Assembly: GCA_905221605.1 (NCBI GenBank)
Contig: CAJNDS010002816.1
Location: 62,001-126,000 of the forward strand
Source: Symbiodinium natans
Lineage: Eukaryota; Sar; Dinophyceae; Suessiales; Symbiodiniaceae
Direction of reading: 5' to 3'
DNA length: 64,000 nt
Positions 22,992-34,560 of the stretch are shown one piece after another. The notes below the pieces were generated by a model. That model worked only from the letters and a program-made list of their open reading frames with translations, was not told the DNA's origin and ran no database searches. Every line of letters begins with the position of its first letter. The first letter of the stretch is position 1. Made by a program: the position numbers and the translations under genes.

Positions 22992-23108
22992 GTTCGCCTC
23001 TCCGGTGCCGGAGGGATTTGGGGAAGTGCTGCGGGAAGCGATGCAGCGCATCTCCGGGGCTGTGGCGGCCGTGTCCGCGAATGACACGGTGCGACAGCCC
23101 CTTGGAAG
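22992..23108 (+). CDS. Helical exon
   Basis: After CCAACAG, the frame reads FASPVPEGFGEVLREAMQR, then ISGAVAAVSANDTVRQPLG. It joins in phase with the previous exon through an Arg codon split 2+1. The probable 3' border AAG|GATC would be a GA donor, a non-canonical class known in dinoflagellates. Function is unknown. Confidence 0.55.
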
Positions 23109-23862
23109 GATCATGAAGTCTCCGGAGAATTCTGGGCTCCTTTTTGGTTAGGGCCTGTGTTGGGGATCCTTTTTCGGAAACTCCCATCTAAGAGTCGCCA
23201 TCACGTAAATCCAAGGACAAGAGAAGAGGCTAGTAATCATTACAGTAGCAATCATGAGAACCTAGCAGTGGCCGCCCTGTTAGAGACCCCAGGTAAACCC
23301 TTCCTAGGAACCCTCACATATCCCCAAACCCGGACAAAGCACCTCCATTTGCCCTGGGCTATCGTTGCAGTAGCGCCCTAGTAGGAGGTAGGAGCCGTAG
23401 TACAGGCAACGCAGCACCTAGCACGTAACAGCTGGCAGTGAAGGTGTAGTTGCAGGGTAGTAGGATGGATGCCAAAACAGCACATGTGTCAAGGCTAAAA
23501 AGCAAAACAGGGATGGCTGCTTGGGTGTGTAGGTGCTTCACTTACCAACCGCTTGCCGCCATACTTTCATCTCACAACCCTAAGAAACACATCCTGCAAC
23601 CCTGTCGTGATGAGTTTCGAGGCTTTGGTCCGAGTGGAAGGGCTCCAACTGTGCCCTGCTACAGACCGGGGCCAATACCACCTCCAAGTGGCGCCGCAGG
23701 AGAAGACGTAGAGGACACGGATATAAAGGATACGGCCATTACGGCCCATCACCACCCCCGTACGGGCCCCACAGCACCACAACCACCACACCAGACGGGC
23801 CCCAAACCACCACAACCACCACACCAGACGGGCCCGCCACCACCACCTCACCCTGCAACCAG

Positions 23863-23988
23863 AGTGAACCAGAGTGGGCTGAAAGGCTCGAGGAACAGCA
23901 TAAAGTGCTAATGGAGAACCAGTTCGCGCTCCACAACGAGTCCATGGAGCTTGATGAGAACATCAGCGCGAGCGTGGATAATGTACAG
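23863..23988 (+). CDS. Acidic coiled-coil exon
   Basis: Bounded by CCAG (to 23862) and a GT donor at 23989. The frame starts and ends on codon borders and reads SEPEWAERLEEQHKVLMENQ, then FALHNESMELDENISASVDN. It is strongly heptad-like. The phase to the exon at 22992 does not match, so an exon between them may have been missed. Confidence 0.5.
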
Positions 23989-24405
23989 GTTGCACTGGTG
24001 ATCCCCCCCCAGGACCCAAAACCGACACCTCCTCCTGGAGTTTGTGATCCAGGCGTGAACTTGACCGCACCTGCGCCTTGGTTTTAAAGGGGCTCTGATT
24101 TAGGCTGCACATGTCGAGGCTCCTACAAGACATGAGTCTTTAGAAGCAATACCCCTACAAGCGCTTGCAAGCGCTTCGCATGGCTTAGCGCCTGAATTCG
24201 GGGGCTGTTTGGGGTGTCCTTATACATCCCGAATTTGGGCACGTACAAGGAGAGAGTTGAGAGGAATCATACTTGATCCTTGTGAAAAAGGCTTGTTCTT
24301 GCTTCCTGTTACTTAGACCTCACAGAAATGTCAGGAACAGACCTTTTCGGGTTTAGAGATTTTTTTTCAGTTTAGGGGTTCGAGGATGTTGGCCTGAGTC
24401 CTGAG

Positions 24406-24466
24406 GTGTGCTACGATTCGCAGACACCCTGCCAGTTCACCATCAGCAACGACCCCGCCCCTGGGG
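24406..24466 (+). CDS. Short exon with paired Cys
   Basis: CTGAG|GTG...GGG gives VCYDSQTPCQFTISNDPAPG. It starts in phase 0, agreeing with the exon ending at 23988. The end could be a GA donor (GGG|GATTG) or a GT donor three bases later; only the first keeps phase with 24564. Confidence 0.45.
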
Positions 24467-24563
24467 ATTGTTGAAAGCTGTTTTCTTTTTTTTGGCCGTA
24501 TGGGCTCACTTCAGCTGGGTGAGAGAACGGTCCCAAGAGATATGCGCAGAAGGAGCTCCATAG

Positions 24564-24687
24564 GGGATCGCGGGAGAAGACTGCTACAAAGGGAACATCC
24601 GTCAGGCCCGTGCCGCTTCCCAGGGCGAGATCATCCCGGGCTGTCTGCTCATGAAGAACCGGAGCCAGGCGGTTGTGGCATTCGTGG
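24564..24687 (+). CDS. Short exon, Cys-containing
   Basis: After the TAG acceptor (24561-24563) the frame reads GIAGEDCYKGNIRQARAASQ, GEIIPGCLLMKNRSQAV, VAFVG. A GT donor lies at 24688-24689. A possible further short exon (ELFQFCNDA) begins after CCCCAG at 24862, but its phase disagrees. Confidence 0.45.
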
Positions 24688-25104
24688 GTTAGGGATCATT
24701 TTCCCTTCTTTGTTTCAAGGGGCAAAGGACAAGGCAGCGGGAACCATGACACCTCCCTATGTGCGCCGCTGGATGGGCATCGGATGGGCTTGATTCAAGA
24801 TGGCCCCTTAACTTTAGCATCTCTTCACCCCTCCCCAAAAGGTTTTGGTGCCCTTCCCCAGGAGCTCTTCCAGTTTTGCAACGACGCAAGTGAGGACAGA
24901 CAGGTCACTGTGGCGGCCTGCAGTTTAAACTTGAGCTTCCAGGCGAGAGGGGAATTGGGCCTTTTGTTTAGGGTCTAGTGGGCTTAGGTTCGCCCGAAAC
25001 CCTAGGTTTCCGCCCGAACAGATTTTTCTTTGCATTTATCGTTTTTTGGCGGGTTAGGGCTGGGATAGGGGCCGGGGCTATAGGGATCATGCCAAAACGC
25101 GCCA

Positions 25105-25535
25105 GCTGAGTATCGCGCCTGCCACGTCCGGCGGCCCGCCCTCCCCCCACCCCAACCCCCCCCGCACCCCCCCGAGAGATGGAACGACTACGTGACAAGG
25201 GTTTAGGGTGCAAGCCCCGCCGCAAACCCCGCAAGCTCCGGTCCCGCAAACCCCGCAGACTCCGCAAATTCCACAAGGCAGCCACGCCTGCTGCGCCCAC
25301 GTAAACCCTGCAAACCCCGCAAACCCAGCCGAGGCAACCAACAGTGCGCACGTGTGGAATCGCGCGGGCACCCCGCAAACCACGTAAACCCCCCAAACCA
25401 CGCCAACCGGGCCCGTGCGTGGGTTCCCGCGCACACCCCGCAATCCTGCAATCCCGGCCTAGCCAACCCACCGCCCCCTCCAGCATGCAGTCCTGCGCAA
25501 ACCACGCAAACCCCGCCAACCCATATCTTTTGCTT
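25105..25535. repeat. GC-rich minisatellite with CCCCGCAAA-type unit
   Basis: Imperfect repeats of roughly 9-12 bases built on AACCCCGCAAA (GGGTTTGCGG on the other strand). The unit recalls a diverged telomere-type heptamer. It ends sharply where the AT-rich polymerase-helicase island begins, and it extends an artificial - strand frame rich in Gly, Phe and Ala. Confidence 0.75.
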
Positions 25536-25539
25536 CCGA

Positions 25540-26290
25540 ACTTCTTATAGACTCTACATCTCAGTGTCTCACCCACTTCATACTTATCTTTCTTACCTAG
25601 GTTCTTGCGTATCTGGTTGGATACATACAGACACCTCATGTTCGTATATGCTATGTTGTTATGGGACTGCGTTACATCGTCTTTTATTTTCAAGTATTTC
25701 CTTACGAAGTCATCAAGCGGAATCTTATGTAGCCACATGTCACATATCATCATACATGCTATTTAATATTTGTCTGTTCTCATTTGCTTTAGGGTCGTCT
25801 TTAGCGCCTAATCCTTCACATACTGCTAATACAAAATACATTTGAATATCTGATTTATACAGTCATCTGCATATTCATCTGGTTTCCTGGTATTAGTAAA
25901 GTTTTCTATGGGCGGTAATTGCTTTGTGTCACCAGGGCCTATGATTATCTTATTAGGATTCTTATTTAAAAACTGTCTGATTCTATTGAGAAAGTGTAAG
26001 CCATTCATAAATATTTCGTCGAAGCATACTACATTATAATCACTATGGTCAAACTCTGGCAACCTCTCCCCATCGCCCACAGGTACTGCAAAAAAAAGGC
26101 GCGTCATCGTCAATATTCTGAGATAAACTATTTTGTGGTACTACAAACAGGGTTTTATATCCTAACTTACTGATGTATTTAGCGATATATGACTCTTACC
26201 TCCTCCAGCATATTTACTTCTAATCACCAAAGGGTTATGTTTTATTATGTCCTTTGCTATGGACTCTGTGTCCCATTCGTCCTTTACCAC
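25540..26290 (-). pseudogene. SF1-type DNA helicase remnant, C-terminal half of PolB-helicase
   Basis: Read on the - strand, two to three frames join into a helicase. A frame that starts near 26283 has HNPLVIRSKYAGGGKSHI, a Walker A motif (26193-26212). After a shift near 26188 it continues as KYISKLGYKTLFVVPQNSL. A third frame (26113-25826) has VVCFDEIF, a Walker B motif (about 26010-26040), and GPGDTKQLPPIE, motif III (25912-25936). Beyond another break, 25753 downward reads DDFVRKYLKIKDD, AYTNMRCLYVSNQI and KKDKYEVGETL, typical of the C-terminal helicase lobe. Frame shifts and loss of the end at the GC-rich repeat make it dead. The AT-rich codon use is unlike host exons. Confidence 0.75.
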
Positions 26291-27190
26291 TGGTTTCATT
26301 GTTGTATACTGGTATAGGCATTAACTCGTTAGGCTTTTGTTCTAATTTAACTCTTGGTTCTAAAGGTGTTTTCCCCTTCTCGTGTCTCCATCCGCCTATC
26401 TCTTGGTTAAAGTCTAGTGCCTTCTTTGCTCTCCTAAGGTGTTTCCTCCTGATTACAAAAGCATCTGTTTTGACACTCCAGCCATCCACATTATTATCCA
26501 CTAATTTTAAATAATCTTGGTGCAGTTTAAAATGCTGGTATTGTAATAATAGTTCCTTTATGTATATGAATCCATTTCTTAAGGTAGCCCTATCCGATAC
26601 AGTCAGACAATAATATTTTTCGTCTAATTCTGTATATACAATTTTCCACGCCTCTTCCTCTTCTTCATCCTCTACTCTGGGTTTTCTACAGATAACTTGT
26701 TGATTCATCCTCCGACAAGATTCTGATAATATAATGCCTCCCTCAAACCATTGAAGGTGTAACTTTTAGATGCTGTATTTGTACTCTTTTCCAGTAAACC
26801 GAAGTTTACATTCGCAATTAACTTTTGGTTTTAATGTCCTCTGGCATTCTGTCAGATATCTCTGTAGCCCATAATGCATTAACAATCTTCTTATACTCAA
26901 CATTGTAGACTCTAGACTCTAGAAGGATCTGTTTAATGCAATACCTTACACTTTTTATGTAAATGCTTTAAAAACTGTCCGTATACTAAACAATACAGTA
27001 GGCTTTGTAAAAAAACATTGCCTCGCATTGCGGTTTGACTAAGTATAAAGTTAGTGGGTGAAGATTCAATGCTGTGCTCTTTCTTGTAAGGCTTCCACAC
27101 ATCAAATTGCGAAAACACTGGTATCTCGGTCATCTGATTAAATGCATGTGTGAATGGCTTACATCTATTTCTACTATGCAGAACTGCAGA
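26235..27190 (-). pseudogene. Family B DNA polymerase remnant, N-terminal half of PolB-helicase
   Basis: On the - strand from 27133, a frame reads PVFSQFDVWKPYKKEHSIE and later LVYGQFLKHLHKK. Next, with shifts, come VYNVEYKKIVNALWATEI and, near 26800-26830, LIANVNFGLLEKS. The latter matches the Kx3NxxYG-type palm motif B of PolB (N and FG kept). The 26708-26235 frame contains GWSVKTDAFVI, a plausible motif C (DTD-like, with KTD), then EIGGWRHEKG. The helicase lies just after it on the same strand, overlapping in a different frame, which suggests one original fused protein. The element class is uncertain: a virus, a Polinton-like element or a linear plasmid are all possible. Several shifts and stops are present. 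Confidence 0.65.
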
Positions 27191-27199
27191 AAAGATGGG

Positions 27200-30100
27200 C
27201 CCTCATGATTCCTAGGCTGGGTAGGGGAGAGTGAATACACTGAACTTTCTGAAACTAGAGGAGGCAAATGCTCCTCGTAAGGAACCTTTGAGAGTTTGCT
27301 CCTCGTACTTCCCCGAAAAAACTCGCAAGCCGCTTCTTGCGTGCCCTAGCTCGGCATTTGAACCCTCAAAAATAAGGGGGGGTCCTGTCCGAAAAGATAG
27401 GATTTCCGCAAAAGGGGGTACACCAGCTATGACTCAATATTTGAATGGGGTAGCCCTTGCAAGAAGGACCCCAATAAGAAGAAGAGCAATCCCAAACCCT
27501 AAACCTCAAGAAACAAATGATCACAGGAACCCAGAATTTGCCAGGTATCGCTCGCGGCCTTTCAGTCTGTCAACGACACTTGCGAGCTGCAAGGCTGGAC
27601 CCCACAGCAAACAAAAAAACCTGTCGAACCTTCGTTTGTGCTTGTGTGTGTGGGCAATGACTGCACATGTCATGAATACCTCCCAGCCTACCCAGCACAA
27701 AGATCTGCCAGCAGCGCCCGAGGAGGATGGGGAAGGGTGGGTGGAGGGGTCCTCGGCCAACGAAGACGCGAACATCCACCTCCCGCATCCTCCCGCATCC
27801 TGTGCAAACGCATCTGCAGTGGTTGGTTGAGGTGCTACGATTGCTACGCCTAGTCTACAGAGGTTTGATTTTCTTGGCCTCTTTGGCCTCTTTGGCCTCT
27901 TCGGCCTCACAGGATGCCAGGACACAAATTGCATACGGCCGCCCCAAAAAGGGTCGGCGCTGCCGGGCACTGAGGACTTCCCCTTCCATGTCAAAGTACC
28001 TCCGCAAAGCATCACTGTCAAAGGCGGCCCCAACGGGCCAAGCAGAACCAAACAGATTGTCCAGCACCGGGAAGCCTCCCACACCAAGCGTATCTGATCC
28101 AGAACTGGGCTGATCTCAAATATGGCCTCGTCTATTTTGAGGGCGGGGGGGACTCAGGCTGGGGGTTGAAACACGGGTGGTCAAGAAAACAGGATAGGGC
28201 TTACCCCCTCAATTTGTTCAACCTAAGAAATCCAGCCCGGTCCAGCCCCTCAATTTCTTAATTTGCGGGTCAGTCCCCCTCAAAATCCCTCAATTTGATT
28301 TGGGGGGTCAGCCCCGATGAAGGTACCCTCCATGTCTTGAGTCCACCGACGCATCGCTTGGAACACAACCGGCCGGCGGGTGCTCAAACAGTGCTGTCAC
28401 TGTACCTTAAACCATTAGCGGACACCAGCCCCTGATGCTAGAAACTGCAGTGTGTGGAGCATCCAATGATCAAGAAATGCTCTTGCTAGAGGCAACAGAC
28501 AGTATAATGCTGTTGTTTGCAGCACTTGTGGCCCAACACAACCTCCTTATCTTGGGGAAAGCCTCAGCTGGGGATCTTGGGTCATCGAACATAAAAAGTC
28601 TTCGGTGTATACTCGAGGAACGTTGTAGAAGAAAAGCCTTTGTCTCAATTCGTGCGTGCACAGTCAGAACTCCATTGCATGGCGTGTCTCGTCAGTGCAG
28701 CTCTGTGAGCTGACTTGTGAGTCTCCCCGAACCACTCAGCGTGCATCGATGCAAAACATGTCGACGTTCGAGCCGTCATGTTGATCATAACAGCCGGCAC
28801 GAACCAACAAAGTGCTTCGTGATCCCCATGATGAACCGAGTCGTAACAGTGTAACGTCAACAGCCAGAATATCCTCCTTCTTGGGAGGTGCGGAAACGTA
28901 CAGAAGTGTGTCTTTTACCATGCCGGTTCTCGCTCATGCATCTTCCCCCTTGGCTAGCTTGGCAAGGTTTGGCAATGATGGCACATGCCAGACAACTTTG
29001 GGCTGGGTCCCTTGTGTTGCTTTTTGTGGCACATTGTACTGTATCCTCAAATGACCTGCACAGCTCCAGAATCCCAGTACCCCCCAGCATTTTGGGACAC
29101 ACATCACGACACATATTGATGTCTGTACTGTTGCTCTTCGCATTGCCATGGTAGGAAGCGCGTGGTTCATATTTGTCATGTTTGGAAGCTGCAATGTGGG
29201 CTTTTTTTCGGTTGCTAGTTTCGAAGTAAGTTTGCGTTTCAGAAGACCGCGGATATGTTAAGTAGGAATTGGGTGGGGGTCGTCTGGGCGGGGTGCTGGG
29301 TCTTGTCCCAGAGATGGTTAGAACGGCCAGAGGGGCGGAACCATGCAGAGCCACCTGCTAGGCTGCACTGCGGACGATGGCATCAAGTGTGGGGAACCGT
29401 GGACAGGGATTGGCACCGACTTCCGGGCGGCTGCGCGATGGCATGAGCAGTCATTCTTCAATAGTAGACGGCTTGGCGGCTTTGCATAGTTCCTCTTTCG
29501 GTACATGAGACTGTTCTTGACCAGAGAACTTCCGCTATAGTAAACCTGAACCCTATTGCGGGCCCAGGTAACTACTATATAGCTTGCAAGCTTTGTTTAC
29601 GCTGCGCTCCAAGATCTTGACCACCGTGGTGCCGCCAAGCGGCTGCGTCTACATCATTCAGCAGCCCTACTATCCCACGCCGGGCAACGCCACCGAGAGT
29701 CTCGAAATGTCGCCGAGAGCTCAGGGGAGGCGCAGCACCAGTTTCGTGATGTCGTAGGTGAGGTGAGGTGAGGTGAGGATCGACCGAGGCACGAGCCTGG
29801 CCTAACAAAAGGGCGGCCCCTCCGGCGCAGGGCTTACGGGGCCAGCCCCAACAACACATCGAAACGACAACAAGGCAAAAACAGCAACAGCAACGTGCAA
29901 CAAGCGAGATAGTGCCAGAGGGTAAGTGGTGAAGTGTGCAAGTTGCCGTGTGCCTTGGGTCTTTCCTTGACCAACTTTTTTTACCTCCACCCAACAGCAC
30001 ACGGCCCTTGAATAATCGCCCCACTCATCTCCATACTGTGCATCGGTGTAAAAATCATCCATTTTGTAGAACTGTTCCGTCTCGACCTGTGACGCAAGCA

Positions 30101-30780
30101 CATCTGCCCAACTGTTTGAGGTCGCATTGGCCAGACAGTATAGCTGATGCGTGAAGGAACCAGCCCAGCAAACCATGGTCAATACCTCCAAACCAGAACA
30201 GGCCTTGTTGATACCGCCGCTGCTTCTGTGACCACTCATGAAACATCTTCAGCTGCCAGGCATATGTCGGTCACAGGTCCCACGAGCACCGCTCGGCCCG
30301 AAACCCTCCGGCCGATGCCTCCTAACCCATCGGTTGCCAGCTTGTCGACTCCGGGGAGTGGCATCCGGAGTAGACCCTACTCCCCCCCCTCCCCCCGGGG
30401 CTGGCACTGTCACTCCATGTTGGTCCTAACCTGCTGATGGTCGAGGTGTTCATCGGCTTAAGATGAGGAAACCCTCCCCACCTCATGCCTTAGTGCCGCC
30501 TCCGGGGTCCTCGACCACAAGCCAGCAAGGAAGAATCCCCAACACGGACCCGGAGGGTGATGTCGTAGGTAAGATTGGGTCCCCAATGAGGGCTGCATGC
30601 GCTTCTGGGCCCAGTTATTTCACAATAGTCGTTTCGCATTTAGAAAATGCATGCAGACTTGCCGGGACGATGGGCACGCATCAGGTGGCACGACATGCTT
30701 CGTGCTGAACTCGAGGGCTGTCGTTTTTGTGGGAGTTTGCGACCGTTTCTCTTTCGCCCTTAGCCTGCAAACTTCTGGTT
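27200..30780. other. Presumed intron or intergenic region, no firm gene
   Basis: Open frames at 27231-27830 (+) and 27855-28082 (-) show no domain. A nine-base GGCCTCTTT repeat occurs four times at 27868-27905. The - strand stretch 30140-29980 reads QLYCLANATSNSWADVLASQ then VETEQFYKMDDF and could be an isolated exon. The + strand stretch 29341-29490 could also code (LLGCTADDGIKCGEPW). Neither has support beyond composition. Confidence 0.3.
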
Positions 30781-30781
30781 C

Positions 30782-30930
30782 AGGTCCATATCCTCGCCAA
30801 CGACGACAACAACAAGCACCACAACGACAACGAGTACAACGACGACGACGACGACGACAATAGAACAAACAACCACGTCCACCACTTCTACCACGACGAC
30901 GACCACCACCACAACAGCGGCGTGTCTTTA
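30782..30930 (+). CDS. Thr/Ser-rich linker exon
   Basis: After the acceptor TTCTGGTTCAG the + frame reads SISSP, followed by about 40 residues almost entirely Thr and Ser, broken once by IEQ. Such mucin-like, probably O-glycosylated spacers are common between domains of secreted and surface proteins. It precedes the fibrinogen-like exons by about 0.5 kb on the same strand, so it is probably the linker of that protein. The repeat also yields Asp/Asn- and Arg/Gln-rich frames, which are shadows. The 3' border is not determined. Confidence 0.45.
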
Positions 30931-31463
30931 TATAAAATGCACTCCTTGCTTAGCGACCTGCAAAGAAACCTTTTGCTGACATCCGCTGCTCCACCAAGGC
31001 GCTTTGCCGGCAGTTTCCTGCGCCTCGCTCAAGCCAGAAGCTTGCAATTTGCACCCCGAAGTAGTTCGCCAAAGCGGGGCAGCCGTGTTGGGATAAAGTG
31101 GAGTTGCCCGGGCTTTCGGGATGCAGGCTGAGAAGATGCTGTGTTGTGTGATGACACTCCCTCACCCTTTCTATTAGTTGGGGTCCTTACTGTAAGGCGG
31201 GGTTCTTATGTGTGGGGGTACCCCGATTATTGTGAACCACCTTTTTCCCGAAATGCTCCTCTGCCTTGGGAGGCAAAGAAGCCACGAATCACGAATTCTC
31301 ATTGGATCCCCTAATGAGGATGCGAGAAAAGATGGTAAATTTAATGTATTTCTGCAACAGTGACTCCAAGTCGTACCGCTGGTGCTGCTCTGCAACCTTA
31401 GGGTTTAGGGGTTTAGGGTTGAGGGTTTCCCGCCTCCAGGCTTCCTGCTTGGATATCTTTCAG

Positions 31464-32826
31464 ATCACGAATGGCAGTGCGCCTGATGGCGTGTACACCG
31501 TGCAAGTCAGAGATTTGGATGACAACGTCCAAGACTCTCGCCTCTTCTGTGACATGACCAATGGAGGCTCTTTGGAAGAAGGAAATAGGTTTAAATAGGT
31601 TTAACGATGTTTAACAAGTTTTTTCACCAGTTTACGAGAGTACAAGACCCTGACATGGTCCGAGATGTTCTTCAGAAATCTTCAGAATTTAGATCCTATT
31701 GAGACTACAATCACCGATTATCTAAGAGAAGGTTGGACCCTGGTCGGCCAGATTGCTGGCAAATTCAATATCACCGACGACTGGCTCCGGGTCTACCACG
31801 ACGAATCCCAGCTTCAAACTCGAACCATCACCAACAATACGCGCGGGCCCTTGCACAGTTGTGACAGTTGGTACACCTCCAGCTCACTCGTTGGACTTGC
31901 GTAGATTCTGCTATATTCTGCTTTTGGAGACTTGGGGAGGTGGGCCAGTATCCCTGCAGTCGACATGGCCGTGAACTGCGCAACGGAGGTCCGGCTCAGC
32001 CGCTTGCTTCAAAGCAACAAACGTGAGCGCAAAACCTTCGCACCTTCCTACATTTTTCGGGGAACTTATGACTTCAGGCCGAAGACGGAGTATGTATATA
32101 TATATATATATCGTACTAGTAGAAATTTTAGAGTATATATAGTGTCAATAGCTCCAGTCATGCAGACAGAAGGGTCTTGTGAGCACCCTAAGGTAACGAA
32201 TACGTCAACGAGTCCGTGAGGCCCAAAATGTGCCTGGCTGTGCTCTGTGTTTTTGACGCCTCAAAGTCCCTTGTTGGGTCCCGTAACCCGTAGGTGGGAG
32301 ATGGATGCGGACCGCGAAATGTCGACGTGGTGGAACCACTCTGCAGGCACAGCGAGCAGTTGTTTCCCTGAAGGTGGTGCCATGCTTGTCGCGTAACGTC
32401 CGCGCAGCGTTCGAGCAACGTTCGTTCGCATGCGTTGGCTTGAGAGTCTTCACGTATCTTGAGAGTCTGCGCACCTGTCTTGTTGGGACCTGCTCGCAGC
32501 TGCTCGCAGGCCAGGCCGTGATCGACGCTGCAACCGGCCACCAAGTGCTTGTCTATGACCAAGGCGGTGCCAATGAGACTTGTTTTCAGAATCGCTACGG
32601 CATCATGAAGCTCTTCGATCATGGCGGATCCTATCCCACTGCCAGCAAAAACGATATCGGCAACACATTTCCAGATGATTTGTGCCTGGCTGTTGGTGTG
32701 CAACCTGCCGGTTCCTTCAACGGCTTCACGCAGAACCAGAACGGATATGACGCTCCCACAAGCGACACGGACTGGCCAAATGATGCGCTGCAAGGCGCCC
32801 CCATGCTGAGCGTCTGGCTGAAGTAG
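31464..32826 (+). CDS. Fibrinogen-like C-terminal domain, four exons, with stop
   Basis: Exons 31464-31566, 31732-31840, 31940-32022 and 32510-32826 join without a phase error. Exon 1 has DGVYTVQV and LFCDMTNGG; exon 2 continues GWTLVGQIAGKF, rebuilding the family hallmark 'CDM..GG.WTLVG'. Exon 3 has IPAVDMAVNCATEVRLS. Exon 4 has DDLCLAVGVQ, QNGYDAPTSDTDWPN and ends APMLSVWLK-stop (TAG 32824-32826), as expected for the C-terminal end of this domain type. Introns 1 and 2 begin with GC, intron 3 with GT; all end AG. Such domains bind glycans or proteins outside the cell. No damage is seen, so the gene may be functional. The upstream Thr-rich linker and helical exons are probable parts of the same protein. 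Confidence 0.75.
32091..32112. repeat. (TA)n microsatellite in intron
   Basis: About ten TA units inside the third intron of the fibrinogen-like gene. Confidence 0.9.
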
Positions 32827-34150
32827 GGCCGAAAAAGTGCCCTACAGGGTGCCAGAGCTCACCTGTCGAGTTATGACACTTAGTGTTGCCGGTTCGGCAG
32901 CTTAGTAGCAAGGGTTAGGTTACAGACGGAATGGTTGGCAAAATCCCAAGTAGGGGAAAGCTGCAAAAACGTCGGGCTAGAGCCTGCCAAACATCAAATT
33001 CCTCAAGAGTATGTTCGAGATCCACGACAACCAGACTGATGTCAGAAGGGCAGGAGAGGGAGAGAGAGAGAGTCCCCCACGCCCCGGCGAAAGAAAGAAA
33101 GAAAGAGAAGTAAAAATAAAAAGGAACAAGAAAGAGAAGGGCAGGCCACCACATGAGCTAGGACTGATAGGGGTCTGTTAGGGGCCACATGCATGGAGCC
33201 CGGTTTTCACCACGGGGCGTTGAAGTTCTCATGTGCCATCATGTGCCATCATGTAGGCACGCTACTTCAAGACTCTTTTTCCCAACCGGTTGACAGAACA
33301 GGCATATGAGAATGGAAGTATGTTGCATGTAGGAAGCCTTCTAGCGATATAGCCCCGAAGCAAGCATGGTCGAGCGCCGGCCATTAATTGGGCGAGGGCT
33401 TTTTCCCAAACGCGGTTTTACCTGAGCCCGTTTGCTATCGCTGAGAGAGATGAGGTCGAGGCGGGTCTTGAGTCCACCTCGGAACTGCACAGTCCTGCGC
33501 GCCAACAGTTCCAGTCATGTGGTGAGTCTTTTGCTGATGGGTCTGGCCTTTTGAGAGCCAATTCCGTCGATGCAGTTTCCAGAATCTCTGGTTCGCTTTG
33601 TGTGTACCCTACAGACAGGCGTTCCGAACCTGGGGTTGGACAAAGTCTTCAGCTGCCTGCCTCTCCTGCACTCTCTACAGTCGATGACGCGCCGAAAAGA
33701 AGTCACTGCGACTAAGGGATTTGAGTGACTTGAGCCACTCTGCGCCCCCAGCCTCGCCTTGCCTCGCCTTGCCTCGCTTCGGTCCTCTCGACGTCCTCGT
33801 GAGGGACTTGGAGGGAAGCCGAGTGCAGCGAGGTCCGGGAGCGGGGCAATGCCGATTCGATGCCCTGATGCGGACCTTTTGGAACCTAAATCCAGCACGG
33901 CCCCGGTCTGCCGGAAATTTCGGGAACCCCTGGCTCGACCCCGGATGGACATCATCATGTCGACGATTCCCAAAAAAAACATTACATCAAGAGAGGGGTC
34001 GTCCGGCAGAGGCGAGCGCAGAGGCAAAACACGCCTTGCTCCATAGCTTTACAGAAATAAACACGGCTCGGCCCGCAGCTTTTTATAGAGCCTGCGCAAT
34101 CTCCAACCATTTCTTCGCAATCCCCAAGCTCAAAGAGAAATATGAGTCAT
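32827..34150. other. Downstream of fibrinogen-like gene; no gene supported
   Basis: Purine-rich GAGAGAGA/GAAAGAAA patches at 33055-33140 and a CATGTGCCAT direct repeat near 33233-33252. No recognisable coding region. Confidence 0.4.
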
Positions 34151-34164
34151 CAAAAGCTCCGTGT

Positions 34165-34560
34165 CTCTGTGTGTGTGTGTGTCTCTCTCTCTCTCTCTAT
34201 GTCTCCCTTTCTCTGTCTCTCTGTGTGTCTCTCTGTCTCTGCGTCTTTGTGTGTCTCTCTGTGTCTCTCTCTCTGTCTCTCTGTATCTCGCTGTATCTCT
34301 CTCTCTCTCCCTCTGTATTCTCTGTCTTTCTGTATCTCTCTGTGTGTCTCTGGATCTCTCTATGTCTTTCTGTGTTTCTCTGGGTCTCTCTGTGTCTTTT
34401 CCTCTCTGTCATCTCTCTCTGTCTTTTTTTCTTTGTCGTCTCTCTGTATGTCTTTTTTCTCTGTCGTCTCTCTATGTGTCTTTTTTCTCTGTCATCTGTC
34501 TTTGTCCTCTCTGTCTTTGTCGTGTAGTTCTGTCGTCTATCTCTGTCATCTGTTTGGTCT
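34165..34560 (+). repeat. (TCTG/TCTC)n-rich array
   Basis: A nearly 400-bp pyrimidine-rich array of TCTCTG-type units that grades into TCTTTTTTCTCTGTC units. It marks the left edge of a long AT-rich block. Confidence 0.9.

Noticed and set aside
24968-25753. 261-residue - strand frame as a single protein
   Set aside because: Only the first ~75 residues belong to the helicase relic; the rest is translation of a GC-rich minisatellite and intron.
28435-28921. Possible transposase remnant on the - strand
   Set aside because: Fragments such as VPRVYTEDFLCSMTQD look protein-like, but no catalytic motif or family could be identified.
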